Shown here piece after piece: positions 40,954-49,409 of a stretch of DNA of 64,000 bases (the first letter of the stretch is position 1; each line of letters starts with the position of its first letter). The stretch is from NCBI GenBank assembly GCA_038252405.1, contig JBBSAJ010000002.1, positions 1 to 64,000 of the forward strand, given 5' to 3'. The notes under the pieces are model-generated. The model was given only the letters and a program-made list of their open reading frames with translations. It did not search any database and was not told the origin of the DNA. Source of the DNA: DATCDE01 sp038252405 (lineage in GTDB: Bacteria > Actinomycetota > Actinomycetes > Prado026). The translations under genes were made by a program, and so were the position numbers.

Positions 40954-42714
40954 GTGCGCAAGGTGCTGATCGCCAACCGCGGCGAGATCGCGGTCCGCAT
41001 CGCGCGGGCCTGCCGTGACGCGGGGATCGTCAGCGTGGCTGTGTACTCCGACCAGGACCGCGACGCGCTGCACGTACGGGTGGCCGACGAGGCGTTCGCG
41101 CTCGGCGGCGAGACCCCCGGTGAGACCTACCTGGACATGCCCAAGCTGCTCGACGTCGCGGCCCGCACCGGAGCCGACGCGGTGCACCCCGGGTACGGGT
41201 TCCTCGCCGAGAACGCGCACTTCGCCCAGGCGGTGGCCGACGCCGGCCTGATCTGGATCGGACCGCCGGCGGCGGCCATCGAGGCGCTCGGCAACAAGGT
41301 GCGGGCCCGGCACATCGCCCAGCACGTGGGGGCGCCCCTGGTGCCCGGCACGGCGGACCCGGTCACGGGGGCCGACGAGATCGTGGCGTTCGCCAAGGAG
41401 CACGGCCTGCCCGTGGCGATCAAGGCGGCCTTCGGCGGCGGGGGGCGCGGGCTCAAGGTCGCGCGCACCCTCGAGGAGATCCCCGAGCTGTACGAGTCCG
41501 CGGTCCGCGAGGCGGTCACCGCCTTCGGTCGCGGCGAGTGCTTCGTCGAGCGGTTCCTCGACCAACCTCGCCATGTCGAGACGCAGTGCCTGGCCGACCG
41601 GCACGGGAACGTCGTGGTGGTCTCGACCCGCGACTGCTCGCTGCAGCGGCGCAACCAGAAGCTGGTGGAGGAGGCCCCGGCGCCCTACCTCACGCCCGAG
41701 CAGCACAACCGGATCTACTCGGCGTCCAAGGCGATCCTGCGGGAGGCCGGGTATGTCGGGGCCGGAACCTGCGAGTTCCTCGTGGGCCAGGACGGCACGG
41801 TGTCCTTCCTCGAGGTGAACACCCGGCTGCAGGTCGAGCACCCGGTGACCGAGGAGGTCTCCGGCATCGACCTGGTGCGGGAGATGTTCCGCATCGCCGA
41901 CGGCGAGGCGCTCGGCTTCGACGACCCCGTACTGCGCGGCCACTCGATCGAGTTCCGGATCAACGGCGAGGACGCCGGCCGTAACTTCCTGCCCGCCCCG
42001 GGCACCATCTCCCGGCTTCGGCTGCCGAGCGGGCCCGGCGTCCGGGTCGACACCGGGTACGAGGAGGGGGCCACCGTCCCGCAGTCGTTCGACTCGCTGC
42101 TGGCCAAGCTGATCGTCACGGGAGCGGACCGCCGGCAGGCGCTCGAACGGGCCCGCCGGGCGCTGGCCGAGTTCGAGGTCGAGGGCATGCCCACGGTGCT
42201 CCCGTTCCACCGGGCCGTGGTCGAGGACCCGGCGTTCGCCACCGACGACGACACTCCGTTCCGGGTGCACACCCGCTGGATCGAGACCGGGTGGGTCAAC
42301 ACCGTGGCGCCCTACGCCGGCGAGGCGGCCGAGCCGGACGAGGCCGCGGCCCGGGAGCACGTCACCGTCGAGGTCGGGGGACGCCGGCTCGAGGTGGTGC
42401 TCCCCGCCGGGCTGGGCCTGGGCACCCGCTCCGCGGCCGCTCCGGCCGGGCGCGCCCCGAAGCGCCGCACCGGCGGCCGGGCGGGGGCGGCGGCCTCCGG
42501 CGACTCCCTCACCAGCCCCATGCAGGGCACCATCGTCAAGATCGCGGTGGAGGAGGGCCAGCAGGTCGAGGCCGGCGATCTGGTCGTGGTCCTCGAGGCC
42601 ATGAAGATGGAGCAGCCGCTGAACGCGCACCGGGCCGGCACCATCGTCGCGCTCAACGCCGAGGTGGGCGCCACCGTCGCCAGCGGCACCGTGCTCTGCG
42701 AGATCAAGGACTGA
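40954..42714 (+). CDS. Acetyl-/propionyl-CoA carboxylase alpha subunit (biotin carboxylase + BCCP)
   Basis: This 586-residue alpha chain opens RKVLIANRGEIAVRIARACRDAG, then KAAFGGGGRGLKVAR (ATP-grasp), DCSLQRRNQKLVEEAP, FLEVNTRLQVEHPVTEEVSGIDLV, an Ala/Arg-rich linker at about 490-510, and a C-terminal biotinyl domain with EAMKMEQ (biotinyl Lys551). It is shorter than the MCC-type alpha at 24829 and matches AccA3/BccA proteins that serve acetyl- and propionyl-CoA carboxylases. AGGAGGA lies six bases before the GTG start. It probably works with the beta and epsilon subunits encoded 3.7-5.5 kb upstream and is biotinylated by the BirA encoded here. Confidence 0.94.
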   Translation: MRKVLIANRGEIAVRIARACRDAGIVSVAVYSDQDRDALHVRVADEAFALGGETPGETYLDMPKLLDVAARTGADAVHPGYGFLAENAHFAQAVADAGLIWIGPPAAAIEALGNKVRARHIAQHVGAPLVPGTADPVTGADEIVAFAKEHGLPVAIKAAFGGGGRGLKVARTLEEIPELYESAVREAVTAFGRGECFVERFLDQPRHVETQCLADRHGNVVVVSTRDCSLQRRNQKLVEEAPAPYLTPEQHNRIYSASKAILREAGYVGAGTCEFLVGQDGTVSFLEVNTRLQVEHPVTEEVSGIDLVREMFRIADGEALGFDDPVLRGHSIEFRINGEDAGRNFLPAPGTISRLRLPSGPGVRVDTGYEEGATVPQSFDSLLAKLIVTGADRRQALERARRALAEFEVEGMPTVLPFHRAVVEDPAFATDDDTPFRVHTRWIETGWVNTVAPYAGEAAEPDEAAAREHVTVEVGGRRLEVVLPAGLGLGTRSAAAPAGRAPKRRTGGRAGAAASGDSLTSPMQGTIVKIAVEEGQQVEAGDLVVVLEAMKMEQPLNAHRAGTIVALNAEVGATVASGTVLCEIKD

Positions 42715-42726
42715 CAGGAGGCCGCC

Positions 42727-43491
42727 GTGGACTCCGCCCTCCTGCTGCTGCTCCTCGGAGGGGCCCTGGTGGCCGCGCTGGTGTGGTCCAGCCGACAGCG
42801 GGCCGCCCGGCAGGTCGAGCAGGCGCGCGAACTGGCCCAGGTCAAGGGTGTCGCCGAGAGCGACGTCACCGCGTTCGGCGAGGGCCTCGGCCGGCTGCAG
42901 CTGGTCGACAGCCACGACGAGGCCGTGGCGCAGGACTACCAGCGGGCGCTGGACTGCTACGACCGGGCCACCGCGGCGCTCGGTGCGGCGGCCGCCCCGC
43001 AGGACCTCGCGGCCGTGTCCGGCGCGCTGGAGGAGGGCCGGTACTCGCTGGCCTGCGCCCAGGTTCGCGTGTCCGGCCAGCCGCTGCCGGACCGCCGTCC
43101 GCCGTGCTTCTTCGACGCCCGGCACGGCCCGTCGACGCCGGACGTGCCGTGGGCACCCCCCGGTGGCCAGCCCCGCGACGTGCCGGTGTGCGCCGCTGAC
43201 GCGACCCGGCTGGCTGACGGGGTCGAGCCGGCCTGGCGACCGGTCCCCGTGGGCAACCGGACCGCTCCGCCGTGGGCGGCCGGCCCGGCCTACGGGCCGT
43301 GGTTCGGCGGCGCGTACAGCGCCTACTCCGGGCTGCTGCCCGGCCTGCTCATGGGCACCATGCTGGGCAGCTCGATGGGGTGGGGCGACAGCAGCTTCGA
43401 CGGCGGCGGGTCTGGCGACTTCGGCGGCGGGGACGGCGACTACGGCGACGCCGGTGGGGACTTCGGGGACTTCGGCGGCGGCGACTTCTGA
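42727..43491 (+). CDS. Membrane-anchored protein of unknown function with Gly/Asp-rich tail
   Basis: This 254-residue protein has a hydrophobic N-terminal helix (about 4-22), a helical middle (35-115), then CFFDARHGPSTPDVPWAPPGGQ and VPVCAADATRLADG, a conserved-looking block with two cysteines. The final 45 residues are almost only Gly, Asp, Ser and Phe (repeats such as DFGGGDGDYGD). Proteins with this middle block occur in streptomycetes and relatives without known function. It starts 12 bases after the carboxylase alpha stop. The acidic glycine-rich tail may bind cations or be disordered. Confidence 0.7.
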   Translation: MDSALLLLLLGGALVAALVWSSRQRAARQVEQARELAQVKGVAESDVTAFGEGLGRLQLVDSHDEAVAQDYQRALDCYDRATAALGAAAAPQDLAAVSGALEEGRYSLACAQVRVSGQPLPDRRPPCFFDARHGPSTPDVPWAPPGGQPRDVPVCAADATRLADGVEPAWRPVPVGNRTAPPWAAGPAYGPWFGGAYSAYSGLLPGLLMGTMLGSSMGWGDSSFDGGGSGDFGGGDGDYGDAGGDFGDFGGGDF

Positions 43492-43496
43492 CGAGG

Positions 43497-44885
43497 TCAG
43501 GACCGGTGCAGCTGGCGGGCCGCCTCGGCCACCGAGCCGGACAACGACGGGTAGACCGTGAAGGTCTGCGCCACCTCGTCCACCGTGAGCCGCTGCTCGA
43601 CGGCCAGCGTGAGCGGGTGCACCAGCTCGCTGGCCCGCGGTGCCACCACCACGCCGCCGACGACGATGCGGGTGCTCGACCGCGCGAAGACCTTCACGAA
43701 CCCCTCGTGGATGCCCTGCATCTTGGCCCGCGCGTTGGTGGCCAGCGGCAGGTGCGCGACCACCGCGTTGATCCGGCCGGCGTCGACGTCGGCCTGGGTG
43801 ACCCCGACGGTCGCGATCTCCGGCTCGGTGAACACGTTCGAGGAGATGGTGCTGCGGTCGAGCGGGGTGACGGCGTCGCCGAGCGCGTGCCACATCGCGA
43901 TCCGGCCCTGCATCGCGGCCACCGACGCGAGCATGAGCACCCCGGTGCAGTCGCCGGCCGCGTAGACCCCACGGGCCGAGGTGCGAGACACCCGGTCCAC
44001 CTCGACGAACCCACCACTGCCCAGCCGGACGCCGGCCGCCTCGAGGCCGAGCCCCTCGGTGTTGGGCACCGAGCCCACGGCGAGCAGGCAGTGCGACCCC
44101 TCGACGGTCCGCCCGTCGGCCAGGGTGACCAGCACGCCGTCCGCGGTGCGACGCACCGCGGTCGCCCGGGACCGCGACAGCACCTCCATGCCGCGCCGGC
44201 GGAAGACGTCCTCGAGCACCCGGGCGGCGTCCGGGTCCTCCCCGGGCAGCACCCGATCCCGAGAGGACACCAGCACGACCTGCGAGCCGAGGGCCTGGTA
44301 CGCGGAGGCGAACTCGGCCCCCGTCACCCCTGAGCCCACCACCACCAGCCGCTGCGGCAGCTCGTCGAGGTCGTAGACCTGCTCCCAGCTGAGGATCCGC
44401 TCCCCGTCCGGCACAGCGTCCGGCAGCACCCGCGGGTGCGCCCCGGTCGCCACCAGCACGACGTCCGCCTCGACGGTCTCGGTGCCGCCGCCGGCGAGGT
44501 CAGCGACCACCTGTGCCGGCGAGGCCAGCCGCCCGGTGCCCTCGACCCAGCGCACGCCCTCCTGCCGGACGCTGGCCAGCACGTCGGCCGACTGGGCCTG
44601 GGCCAACCGCTTGACCCGCGCGTTGACCGCCGCCAGGTCGACCACGACACCGACCCCGGTCGCTGCGGCCGCGCCGAACCGGACACCCAGCTCGGCGCTG
44701 TCCCGCGCCTCGATCATGACCTCGGCCGTCGCCGCGAGGGTCTTGCTGGGCACGCAGTCGGTGAGCACGCAGGAGCCGCCGGCGCCGTCCCTGTCGACCA
44801 CCGTCACCTCGGCGCCGAGCTGCGCGGCCACCAGGGCCGCCTCGTACCCGCCGGGTCCGCCGCCGATGATCGCAACTCGGGTCAC
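43497..44885 (-). CDS. Flavoprotein disulfide reductase-type NAD(P)H-quinone dehydrogenase (LpdA-like)
   Basis: This 462-residue FAD/NAD protein has VAIIGGGPGGYEAALVAAQ (4-22), a C-x4-C motif GGSCVLTDCVPSKT (Cys39 and Cys44), VVVGSGVTGAEFASAYQALG for NAD(P)H and VYAAGDCTGVLMLASVA for FAD. The C-terminal His-Glu pair needed by lipoamide dehydrogenase is gone (VYPSLSG instead of HPTLSE), which matches the mycobacterial LpdA group that reduces quinones. Unlike my recollection of that group, both N-terminal cysteines are kept. The GTG start matches the family N-terminus and is divergent from the cyclotransferase gene. Confidence 0.88.
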   Translation of the reverse strand: MTRVAIIGGGPGGYEAALVAAQLGAEVTVVDRDGAGGSCVLTDCVPSKTLAATAEVMIEARDSAELGVRFGAAAATGVGVVVDLAAVNARVKRLAQAQSADVLASVRQEGVRWVEGTGRLASPAQVVADLAGGGTETVEADVVLVATGAHPRVLPDAVPDGERILSWEQVYDLDELPQRLVVVGSGVTGAEFASAYQALGSQVVLVSSRDRVLPGEDPDAARVLEDVFRRRGMEVLSRSRATAVRRTADGVLVTLADGRTVEGSHCLLAVGSVPNTEGLGLEAAGVRLGSGGFVEVDRVSRTSARGVYAAGDCTGVLMLASVAAMQGRIAMWHALGDAVTPLDRSTISSNVFTEPEIATVGVTQADVDAGRINAVVAHLPLATNARAKMQGIHEGFVKVFARSSTRIVVGGVVVAPRASELVHPLTLAVEQRLTVDEVAQTFTVYPSLSGSVAEAARQLHRS

Positions 44886-44932
44886 CCCGGCATTCTCCCG
44901 CACGGCGCCGAGGGCGCCGCCAGGTGGAGCCC

Positions 44933-44938
44933 TAGGCT
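44933..44938 (+). promoter_or_regulatory. Candidate -10 box (TAGGCT)
   Basis: TAGGCT lies eight bases before the ATG of the cyclotransferase gene, with no Shine-Dalgarno, so leaderless expression is likely. Confidence 0.45.
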
Positions 44939-44946
44939 GCTGGGCC

Positions 44947-45399
44947 ATGGCCCTGTACGCCGCCTATGGCAGCAACCTCGACCCGGCCCAGATGGGGGAC
45001 CGGGCGCCGCACTCACCGCCGGCCGGCACCGGCTGGCTGGTCGACTGGCGGCTCACCTTCGGCGGGGAGGACAGCGGCTGGGAGGGCGCGCTGGCCACCG
45101 TGGTCGAGGAACCGGGCAGCCAGGTGTTCGTCATGCTCTACGACGTCACTGCGGCCGACGAGCGCGAGCTGGACTTCTGGGAGGGCGCCGAGCTGGGCCT
45201 GTACCGCAAGATCCGGGTCCGGGTGCAGACCCTGGAGGGCGAGGCGCTGGCCTGGCTGTACGTGCTGGACGACTACGAGGGCGGCCTGCCGTCGGCGCGC
45301 TACCTGGGCATCATGGCCGACGCCGCCGAGGCCGCGGCCGCTCCCGCCGACTACGTGGCCGACCTGCGGGCCCGGCCGTGCCGGTCCGTCGGGCCCTGA
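44947..45399 (+). CDS. Gamma-glutamylcyclotransferase family protein
   Basis: This 150-residue protein begins LYAAYGSNLDPAQM, the Y-G-S-N-L substrate-binding motif of the GGCT/AIG2-like fold. It then has WRLTFGGEDSGWEGALATVV, VFVMLYDVTAADERELDFWEGAELGLYRKI, split at residues 60-85, with the catalytic glutamate in this region, and YLGIMADAAEA. Such enzymes release 5-oxoproline from gamma-glutamyl compounds, though many bacterial members are uncharacterised. It is a stand-alone gene between lpdA and PNP. Confidence 0.85.
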   Translation: MALYAAYGSNLDPAQMGDRAPHSPPAGTGWLVDWRLTFGGEDSGWEGALATVVEEPGSQVFVMLYDVTAADERELDFWEGAELGLYRKIRVRVQTLEGEALAWLYVLDDYEGGLPSARYLGIMADAAEAAAAPADYVADLRARPCRSVGP

Positions 45400-45419
45400 C
45401 GACGTCGTCCGGCGCGCGG

Positions 45420-45425
45420 TAGCGT
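45420..45425 (+). promoter_or_regulatory. Candidate -10 box (TAGCGT)
   Basis: TAGCGT lies seven bases before the GTG start of the PNP gene, in leaderless geometry. Confidence 0.45.
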
Positions 45426-45432
45426 CCGGCGG

Positions 45433-46236
45433 GTGAGTGATCCAGTGGACCCGTACGCCGAGGCCGCCGCAGCCGCCGAGGTGCTGGCCGCGCGCACCGG
45501 GGCGCCCAGGCACGATGTCGCCGTGGTGCTCGGCTCCGGCTGGGTGCCCGCGGCCGACCTGCTCGGCCGCACCGTCGTCGACCTGCCCGTGACCGACCTG
45601 CCCGGGTTCGCCCCGCCCGCGGCCGAGGGGCACGCCGGACGGGTCCGCTCGGTGGCCGCCGACGACCGGCGGCTGCTGGCGTTCCTGGGCCGCACCCACC
45701 TGTACGAGGGCCGCGGCCCGGCCGCCGTCGTGCACGGCGTGCGGACCGCTGCGGCGGCCGGCTGCCGCACGGTCGTGCTCACCAACGGGTGCGGCGGGCT
45801 GGACCCGAGCTGGGCGCCCGGCACCCCCGTCCTGATCAGCGACCACCTCAACCTGACCGGTCGCTCCCCCCTCGAGGGGGCGCGGTTCGTCGATCTCACC
45901 GACCTCTACTCGGCCCGGCTGCGGGCCCTGTGCCGCACCGTCGACCCGACGCTGCCCGAGGGCGTGTACGCGCAGTTCCCCGGCCCGCACTACGAGACGC
46001 CGGCCGAGATCGCGATGGTCGCGGCCGTCGGCGGGTCGCTCGTCGGGATGTCGACCGCGCTGGAGGCCATCGCGGCCAGGGAGGCCGGGGTGGAGGTCCT
46101 CGGGATCTCGCTGGTCACCAACCGGGCCGCGGGGTTGTCCGGCCAGCCGCTGGACCACGCGGAGGTGCTGGCGGCGGGCCAGGCCGCCGCGACCCGCATG
46201 GGCGAGCTGCTCGCGCAGCTCGTCCGTCAGCTGTGA
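45433..46236 (+). CDS. Purine-nucleoside phosphorylase (trimeric type)
   Basis: This 267-residue enzyme splits purine nucleosides with phosphate into base plus (deoxy)ribose-1-phosphate. It has VAVVLGSGWVPAAD (phosphate site), FLGRTHLYEGRGPAAVVHGVR, VLTNGCGGLDPSWAPGTPVLISDHLNLTG, split across 116-145, QFPGPHYETPAEI and VGMSTALEAIAAREAG, all landmarks of the trimeric PNP family. The residue after VTN in the base site (NRAAG) fits guanosine/inosine use. The mutase gene starts 23 bases downstream, which makes a pentose-phosphate step attractive. Confidence 0.93.
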   Translation: MSDPVDPYAEAAAAAEVLAARTGAPRHDVAVVLGSGWVPAADLLGRTVVDLPVTDLPGFAPPAAEGHAGRVRSVAADDRRLLAFLGRTHLYEGRGPAAVVHGVRTAAAAGCRTVVLTNGCGGLDPSWAPGTPVLISDHLNLTGRSPLEGARFVDLTDLYSARLRALCRTVDPTLPEGVYAQFPGPHYETPAEIAMVAAVGGSLVGMSTALEAIAAREAGVEVLGISLVTNRAAGLSGQPLDHAEVLAAGQAAATRMGELLAQLVRQL

Positions 46237-46258
46237 CCACCCCCTGGAAGGAGCGGCG

Positions 46259-47881
46259 ATGAGCGGCGACCTGTTCGACACGGCGCGCGCCTGGCTGGCC
46301 GACGACCCCGACGAGGCCACCAGGGCCGAGCTCGAGGCGCTGCTCGTGGCCGACGAGGTCGAGGAGCTGGCCGACCGGTTCGACGGCCGGCTGGAGTTCG
46401 GCACGGCCGGGCTGCGCGGGGCGCTCGGGGCCGGCCCGAACCGGATGAACCGCGCCGTGGTGCGGCGGACCGCGGCCGGGCTGGCCGGGTACGTCCGGGC
46501 GCACGGCGACGGCGCCGTGGTCGTCGGGTACGACGCCCGGCACAAGTCCGACGACTTCGCCCGCGACACGGCCGCGGTGATGGAGGGTGCGGGGGTCCCG
46601 GCCATGGTGCTGCCGCACCCGCTGCCGACCCCGGTGCTCGCCTTCGCGATCCGCCACCTCGGCTGCGCGGCCGGCGTCATGGTGACCGCGTCTCACAACC
46701 CGCCGCAGGACAACGGCTACAAGGTCTACCTCGGGGACGGCTCGCAGATCGTGCCGCCCGCGGACGCCGAGATCTCCGCGGCGATCGACGCGGTGGGGCT
46801 GGTGTCCGACCTGCCGCTCGGGGAGGAGTGGACCACCCTTGGCGACGAGGTTGCCGACGCCTACCTGGCCCGGGTGACCGGGCTGGTCCGGCCCGGCGGG
46901 CCCCGGGAGCTGTCGGTCGTCTACACGCCGCTGCACGGAGTGGGCCGGGCCCTGGCCGTCGAGGCGTTCCACCGCGCCGGTTTCGCCGACGTGCACGTGG
47001 TCGCTGAGCAGGCCGATCCGGACCCGGACTTCCCGACCGTCCCCTTCCCCAACCCGGAGGAGCCGGGGGCGATGGACCTCGCGCTGGCCGCGGCGGTCGC
47101 GACCGGCGCGGACCTGGTGATCGCCAACGACCCGGACGCCGACCGCTGCGCGGTGGCCGTCCCGCTGCCGGACGGCGGGTACCGGATGCTGCGCGGCGAC
47201 GAGGTCGGCGCACTGCTCGCCGTCCACCTGCTGGACCGCGGTGCCACCGGGACGTTCGCCTGCTCGATCGTCTCCTCGACCCTGCTCGGCACGATCGCGG
47301 CCGACCGCGGGGTCCGGTTCACGCAGACCCTCACCGGGTTCAAGTGGATCTCCCGGGTCGAGGGGCTGGCGTTCGGGTACGAGGAGGCACTCGGCTACTG
47401 CGTCGACCCGGCCGGCGTCCGGGACAAGGACGGCATCTCGGCTGCGCTGCTCGTCGCCGAGCTGGCCGCCGAGCAGAGGGCGAGGGGCCGCACCCTGCTG
47501 GACGTGCTGGACGACGTGGAGCGGCGCTACGGCGTCCACGCCACCGACCAGCTGTCGGTCCGGGTCGAGGACCGGTCGCTCATCACCGCGGCCATGGACC
47601 GGCTGCGCTCGGCACCCCCGTCAGCCCTCGGGGGGCGGGCCGTGGTGGCCGTGGACGACCTGGCGCAGGGCGTCGACGGGCTGCCACCCACGGACGGCCT
47701 GCGGCTGCAGCTCGAGGGCGGCGCGCGGGTGGTCGTGCGGCCGTCCGGCACCGAGCCGAAGCTCAAGGCCTACCTCGAGGTCGTCGTCCCGATCAGCGCG
47801 TCGCTGGCGGCCGCCCGCGACGCGGCCGCCATCCGGATCGCCGCCGTCAAGGCCGACCTCCAGTCCGACTTGTCAGGGTGA
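46259..47881 (+). CDS. Phosphopentomutase/phosphoglucomutase-type alpha-D-phosphohexomutase
   Basis: This 540-residue phosphosugar mutase has FGTAGLRGALGAGPNRMN, the phosphoserine loop VTASHNPPQDNGYKVY (Ser145), metal-binding DPDADRCAVAVP near 291, GFKWIS and EEALGYCV in the sugar loop, and RPSGTEPKLKAYLEV in the phosphate-binding domain. The GLR and GYCVDP features are those of the PGM2/phosphopentomutase subgroup. It directly follows PNP with a GGAAGGAG ribosome site, so it likely turns (deoxy)ribose-1-phosphate into the 5-phosphate for DeoC. Phosphoglucomutase activity is an alternative. Confidence 0.9.
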   Translation: MSGDLFDTARAWLADDPDEATRAELEALLVADEVEELADRFDGRLEFGTAGLRGALGAGPNRMNRAVVRRTAAGLAGYVRAHGDGAVVVGYDARHKSDDFARDTAAVMEGAGVPAMVLPHPLPTPVLAFAIRHLGCAAGVMVTASHNPPQDNGYKVYLGDGSQIVPPADAEISAAIDAVGLVSDLPLGEEWTTLGDEVADAYLARVTGLVRPGGPRELSVVYTPLHGVGRALAVEAFHRAGFADVHVVAEQADPDPDFPTVPFPNPEEPGAMDLALAAAVATGADLVIANDPDADRCAVAVPLPDGGYRMLRGDEVGALLAVHLLDRGATGTFACSIVSSTLLGTIAADRGVRFTQTLTGFKWISRVEGLAFGYEEALGYCVDPAGVRDKDGISAALLVAELAAEQRARGRTLLDVLDDVERRYGVHATDQLSVRVEDRSLITAAMDRLRSAPPSALGGRAVVAVDDLAQGVDGLPPTDGLRLQLEGGARVVVRPSGTEPKLKAYLEVVVPISASLAAARDAAAIRIAAVKADLQSDLSG

Positions 47882-47912
47882 GGACGAGCTATCCGTCGTC
47901 CTCACCCTGACA
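47871..47912. terminator. Perfect 17-bp bidirectional terminator hairpin
   Basis: TGTCAGGGTGAGGACGA (47871-47887) pairs at all 17 positions with TCGTCCTCACCCTGACA (47896-47912) around the loop GCTATCCG. It spans the last codons and stop of the mutase gene and the last codons of the convergent GNAT gene, so one element ends both transcripts and the protein ends are constrained by it. Confidence 0.85.
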
Positions 47913-48408
47913 CGTCGACGAGATCGGTGCGCAGGACGGCGTAGCAGACCAGGTCGTGCCGACCGTCCCGGCGCACCTGGGCGCCGCGCAGCACGCCCTC
48001 CCGGCGGAACCCGGCCGTCAGCAGGGCCCGCTGCTCAGCCAGGTTGTCGACGTCCGTGCTGGCCTCGACCCGGACGACGGAGGTCGTCGCGAACAGGTAC
48101 TCGGCCAGCATCCGCTGGGCCCGGGAGCCGATCCCCCGCCCCCGGGCGGCGGCCACCAAGGCGATGCCGATGTTCCAGGCCAGGCAGCCTGGGGTCGGCC
48201 CGTACCAGACCGCGTGCCAGGTCACGTCCCCCACGATCGTGCCGTCCGCCTCGACGAGCAGCCGGCCGACGTCGCTGGCCGCCTGCGGGTCGAACTCACC
48301 ACCCCAGTCGTCCCACTCCGACGAGGTGTCGGGCCGTTCCTCGCCCGGCTGCTGCGGCCGGAGCCGGAGGTGGGGCTCCCGCCCGGCTGCGCTTCCCATG
48401 ACGCGCAT
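47902..48408 (-). CDS. GNAT-family N-acetyltransferase (RimJ/RimL-like)
   Basis: This 168-residue protein has the GNAT fold. It has IVGDVTWHAVWYGPTPG, WNIGIALVAAARGRGIGSRAQRMLAEYLF with the acetyl-CoA loop RGRGIGS, VVRVEASTDVDNLAEQRALLTAGFRREG, split over the last third, and a final strand before the stop. The ARGRGIG and AEQRALLTAGF blocks resemble amino-group acetylases of the RimJ type. The substrate is unknown. The start is one of two ATGs (48408 or 48399). It is divergent from deoC. Confidence 0.8.
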   Translation of the reverse strand: MRVMGSAAGREPHLRLRPQQPGEERPDTSSEWDDWGGEFDPQAASDVGRLLVEADGTIVGDVTWHAVWYGPTPGCLAWNIGIALVAAARGRGIGSRAQRMLAEYLFATTSVVRVEASTDVDNLAEQRALLTAGFRREGVLRGAQVRRDGRHDLVCYAVLRTDLVDVSG

Positions 48409-48421
48409 TGTGCCCGGCAAC

Positions 48422-48427
48422 TACGAT
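48422..48427 (+). promoter_or_regulatory. Candidate -10 box (TACGAT) of deoC
   Basis: TACGAT lies seven bases before GTG 48435. If transcription starts there the deoC mRNA is leaderless from GTG; the ATG six bases later has a GAGG upstream and is the rival start. Confidence 0.45.
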
Positions 48428-48434
48428 CACGAGG

Positions 48435-49403
48435 GTGACCATGGCCCCGACCGACCTGACCGACCTGACCGGACGGATCGGCGAGATCACGGCGTCGGAC
48501 GCCGCGCTGCGCCGGTTCCTGCACGGACTCCCCGGGGTGGACCAGGTCGGCGCGGACGCGCGTGCGGCCGACCTCGCCAGCCGGTCCATCAAGACCACCG
48601 CCAAGGCGACCGCCCTCGACCTGGCGATCTCGATGATCGACCTGACCACGCTCGAGGGCATGGACACCCCGGGCAAGGTGCGCGGCCTGTGCGCCAAGGC
48701 GATGCGGCCGGACCCGATGGATCCCACCACTCCCCCGGTGGCGGCGATCTGCGTCTACAACGACCTGGTCGGGGTGGCCAAGGAGGCGCTGCGCGACAGC
48801 GGGGTCAAGGTGGCCGCTGTCGCCACCGCCTTCCCGTCCGGCCGCGCGTCGCTCGATGTGAAGCTGCTCGACACGGGGGACGCCGTGGCCGCGGGCGCCG
48901 ACGAGATCGACATGGTGATCGACCGGGGCGCCTTCCTCACCGGACGGTACCTGGACGTGTTCGACGAGATCGTCGCCGTCAAGGCGGCCTGCGGAACCGC
49001 CCACCTGAAGGTCATCCTGGAGACCGGGGAGCTGCAGACCTACGACAACGTCCGGCGGGCCTCCTGGCTGGCCATGCTGGCCGGCGGCGACTTCATCAAG
49101 ACGTCCACCGGCAAGATCGAGCCGGCCGCCACGACTCCGGTGACCCTGGTCATGCTGCAGGCGGTACGGGACTTCCGCGAGGCCACCGGCCGGCAGGTCG
49201 GTGTGAAGGCGGCCGGCGGCATCCGCACCAGCAAGGACGCCATCCGCTACCTGGTGCTGGTCAACGAGATCGTCGGCGAGGAGTGGCTGGACCCCGACTG
49301 GTTCCGGCTGGGGGCCTCCAGCGTGCTCAACGACCTGCTGATGCAGCGCACCAAGCTGGCCACCGGCCGCTACAGCGGTCCCGACTACTTCACCTTGGAC
49401 TGA
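48435..49403 (+). CDS. deoC: Deoxyribose-phosphate aldolase DeoC
   Basis: This aldolase of about 322 residues splits 2-deoxyribose-5-phosphate into acetaldehyde and glyceraldehyde-3-phosphate. It has KATALDLAISMIDLTTLEG near the start of the barrel, ICVYNDLVGVAKEAL, VATAFPSGRASLDVKL, EIDMVIDRGAFLTG, HLKVILETGEL, the Schiff-base lysine in GGDFIKTSTGKIEPAAT, and VGVKAAGGIRTSKDA. It belongs to the longer DeoC subgroup with an N-terminal extension. The aldehyde dehydrogenase gene follows after six bases and can consume the acetaldehyde made. Confidence 0.94.
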   Translation: MTMAPTDLTDLTGRIGEITASDAALRRFLHGLPGVDQVGADARAADLASRSIKTTAKATALDLAISMIDLTTLEGMDTPGKVRGLCAKAMRPDPMDPTTPPVAAICVYNDLVGVAKEALRDSGVKVAAVATAFPSGRASLDVKLLDTGDAVAAGADEIDMVIDRGAFLTGRYLDVFDEIVAVKAACGTAHLKVILETGELQTYDNVRRASWLAMLAGGDFIKTSTGKIEPAATTPVTLVMLQAVRDFREATGRQVGVKAAGGIRTSKDAIRYLVLVNEIVGEEWLDPDWFRLGASSVLNDLLMQRTKLATGRYSGPDYFTLD

Positions 49404-49409
49404 CGCCGC

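Noticed and set aside
37884..43893. Two ~1,000-codon minus-strand open frames
   Set aside because: They are antisense to the lyase, kinase, carboxylase alpha and following genes, which have clear protein families; the translated shadow shows no domain.
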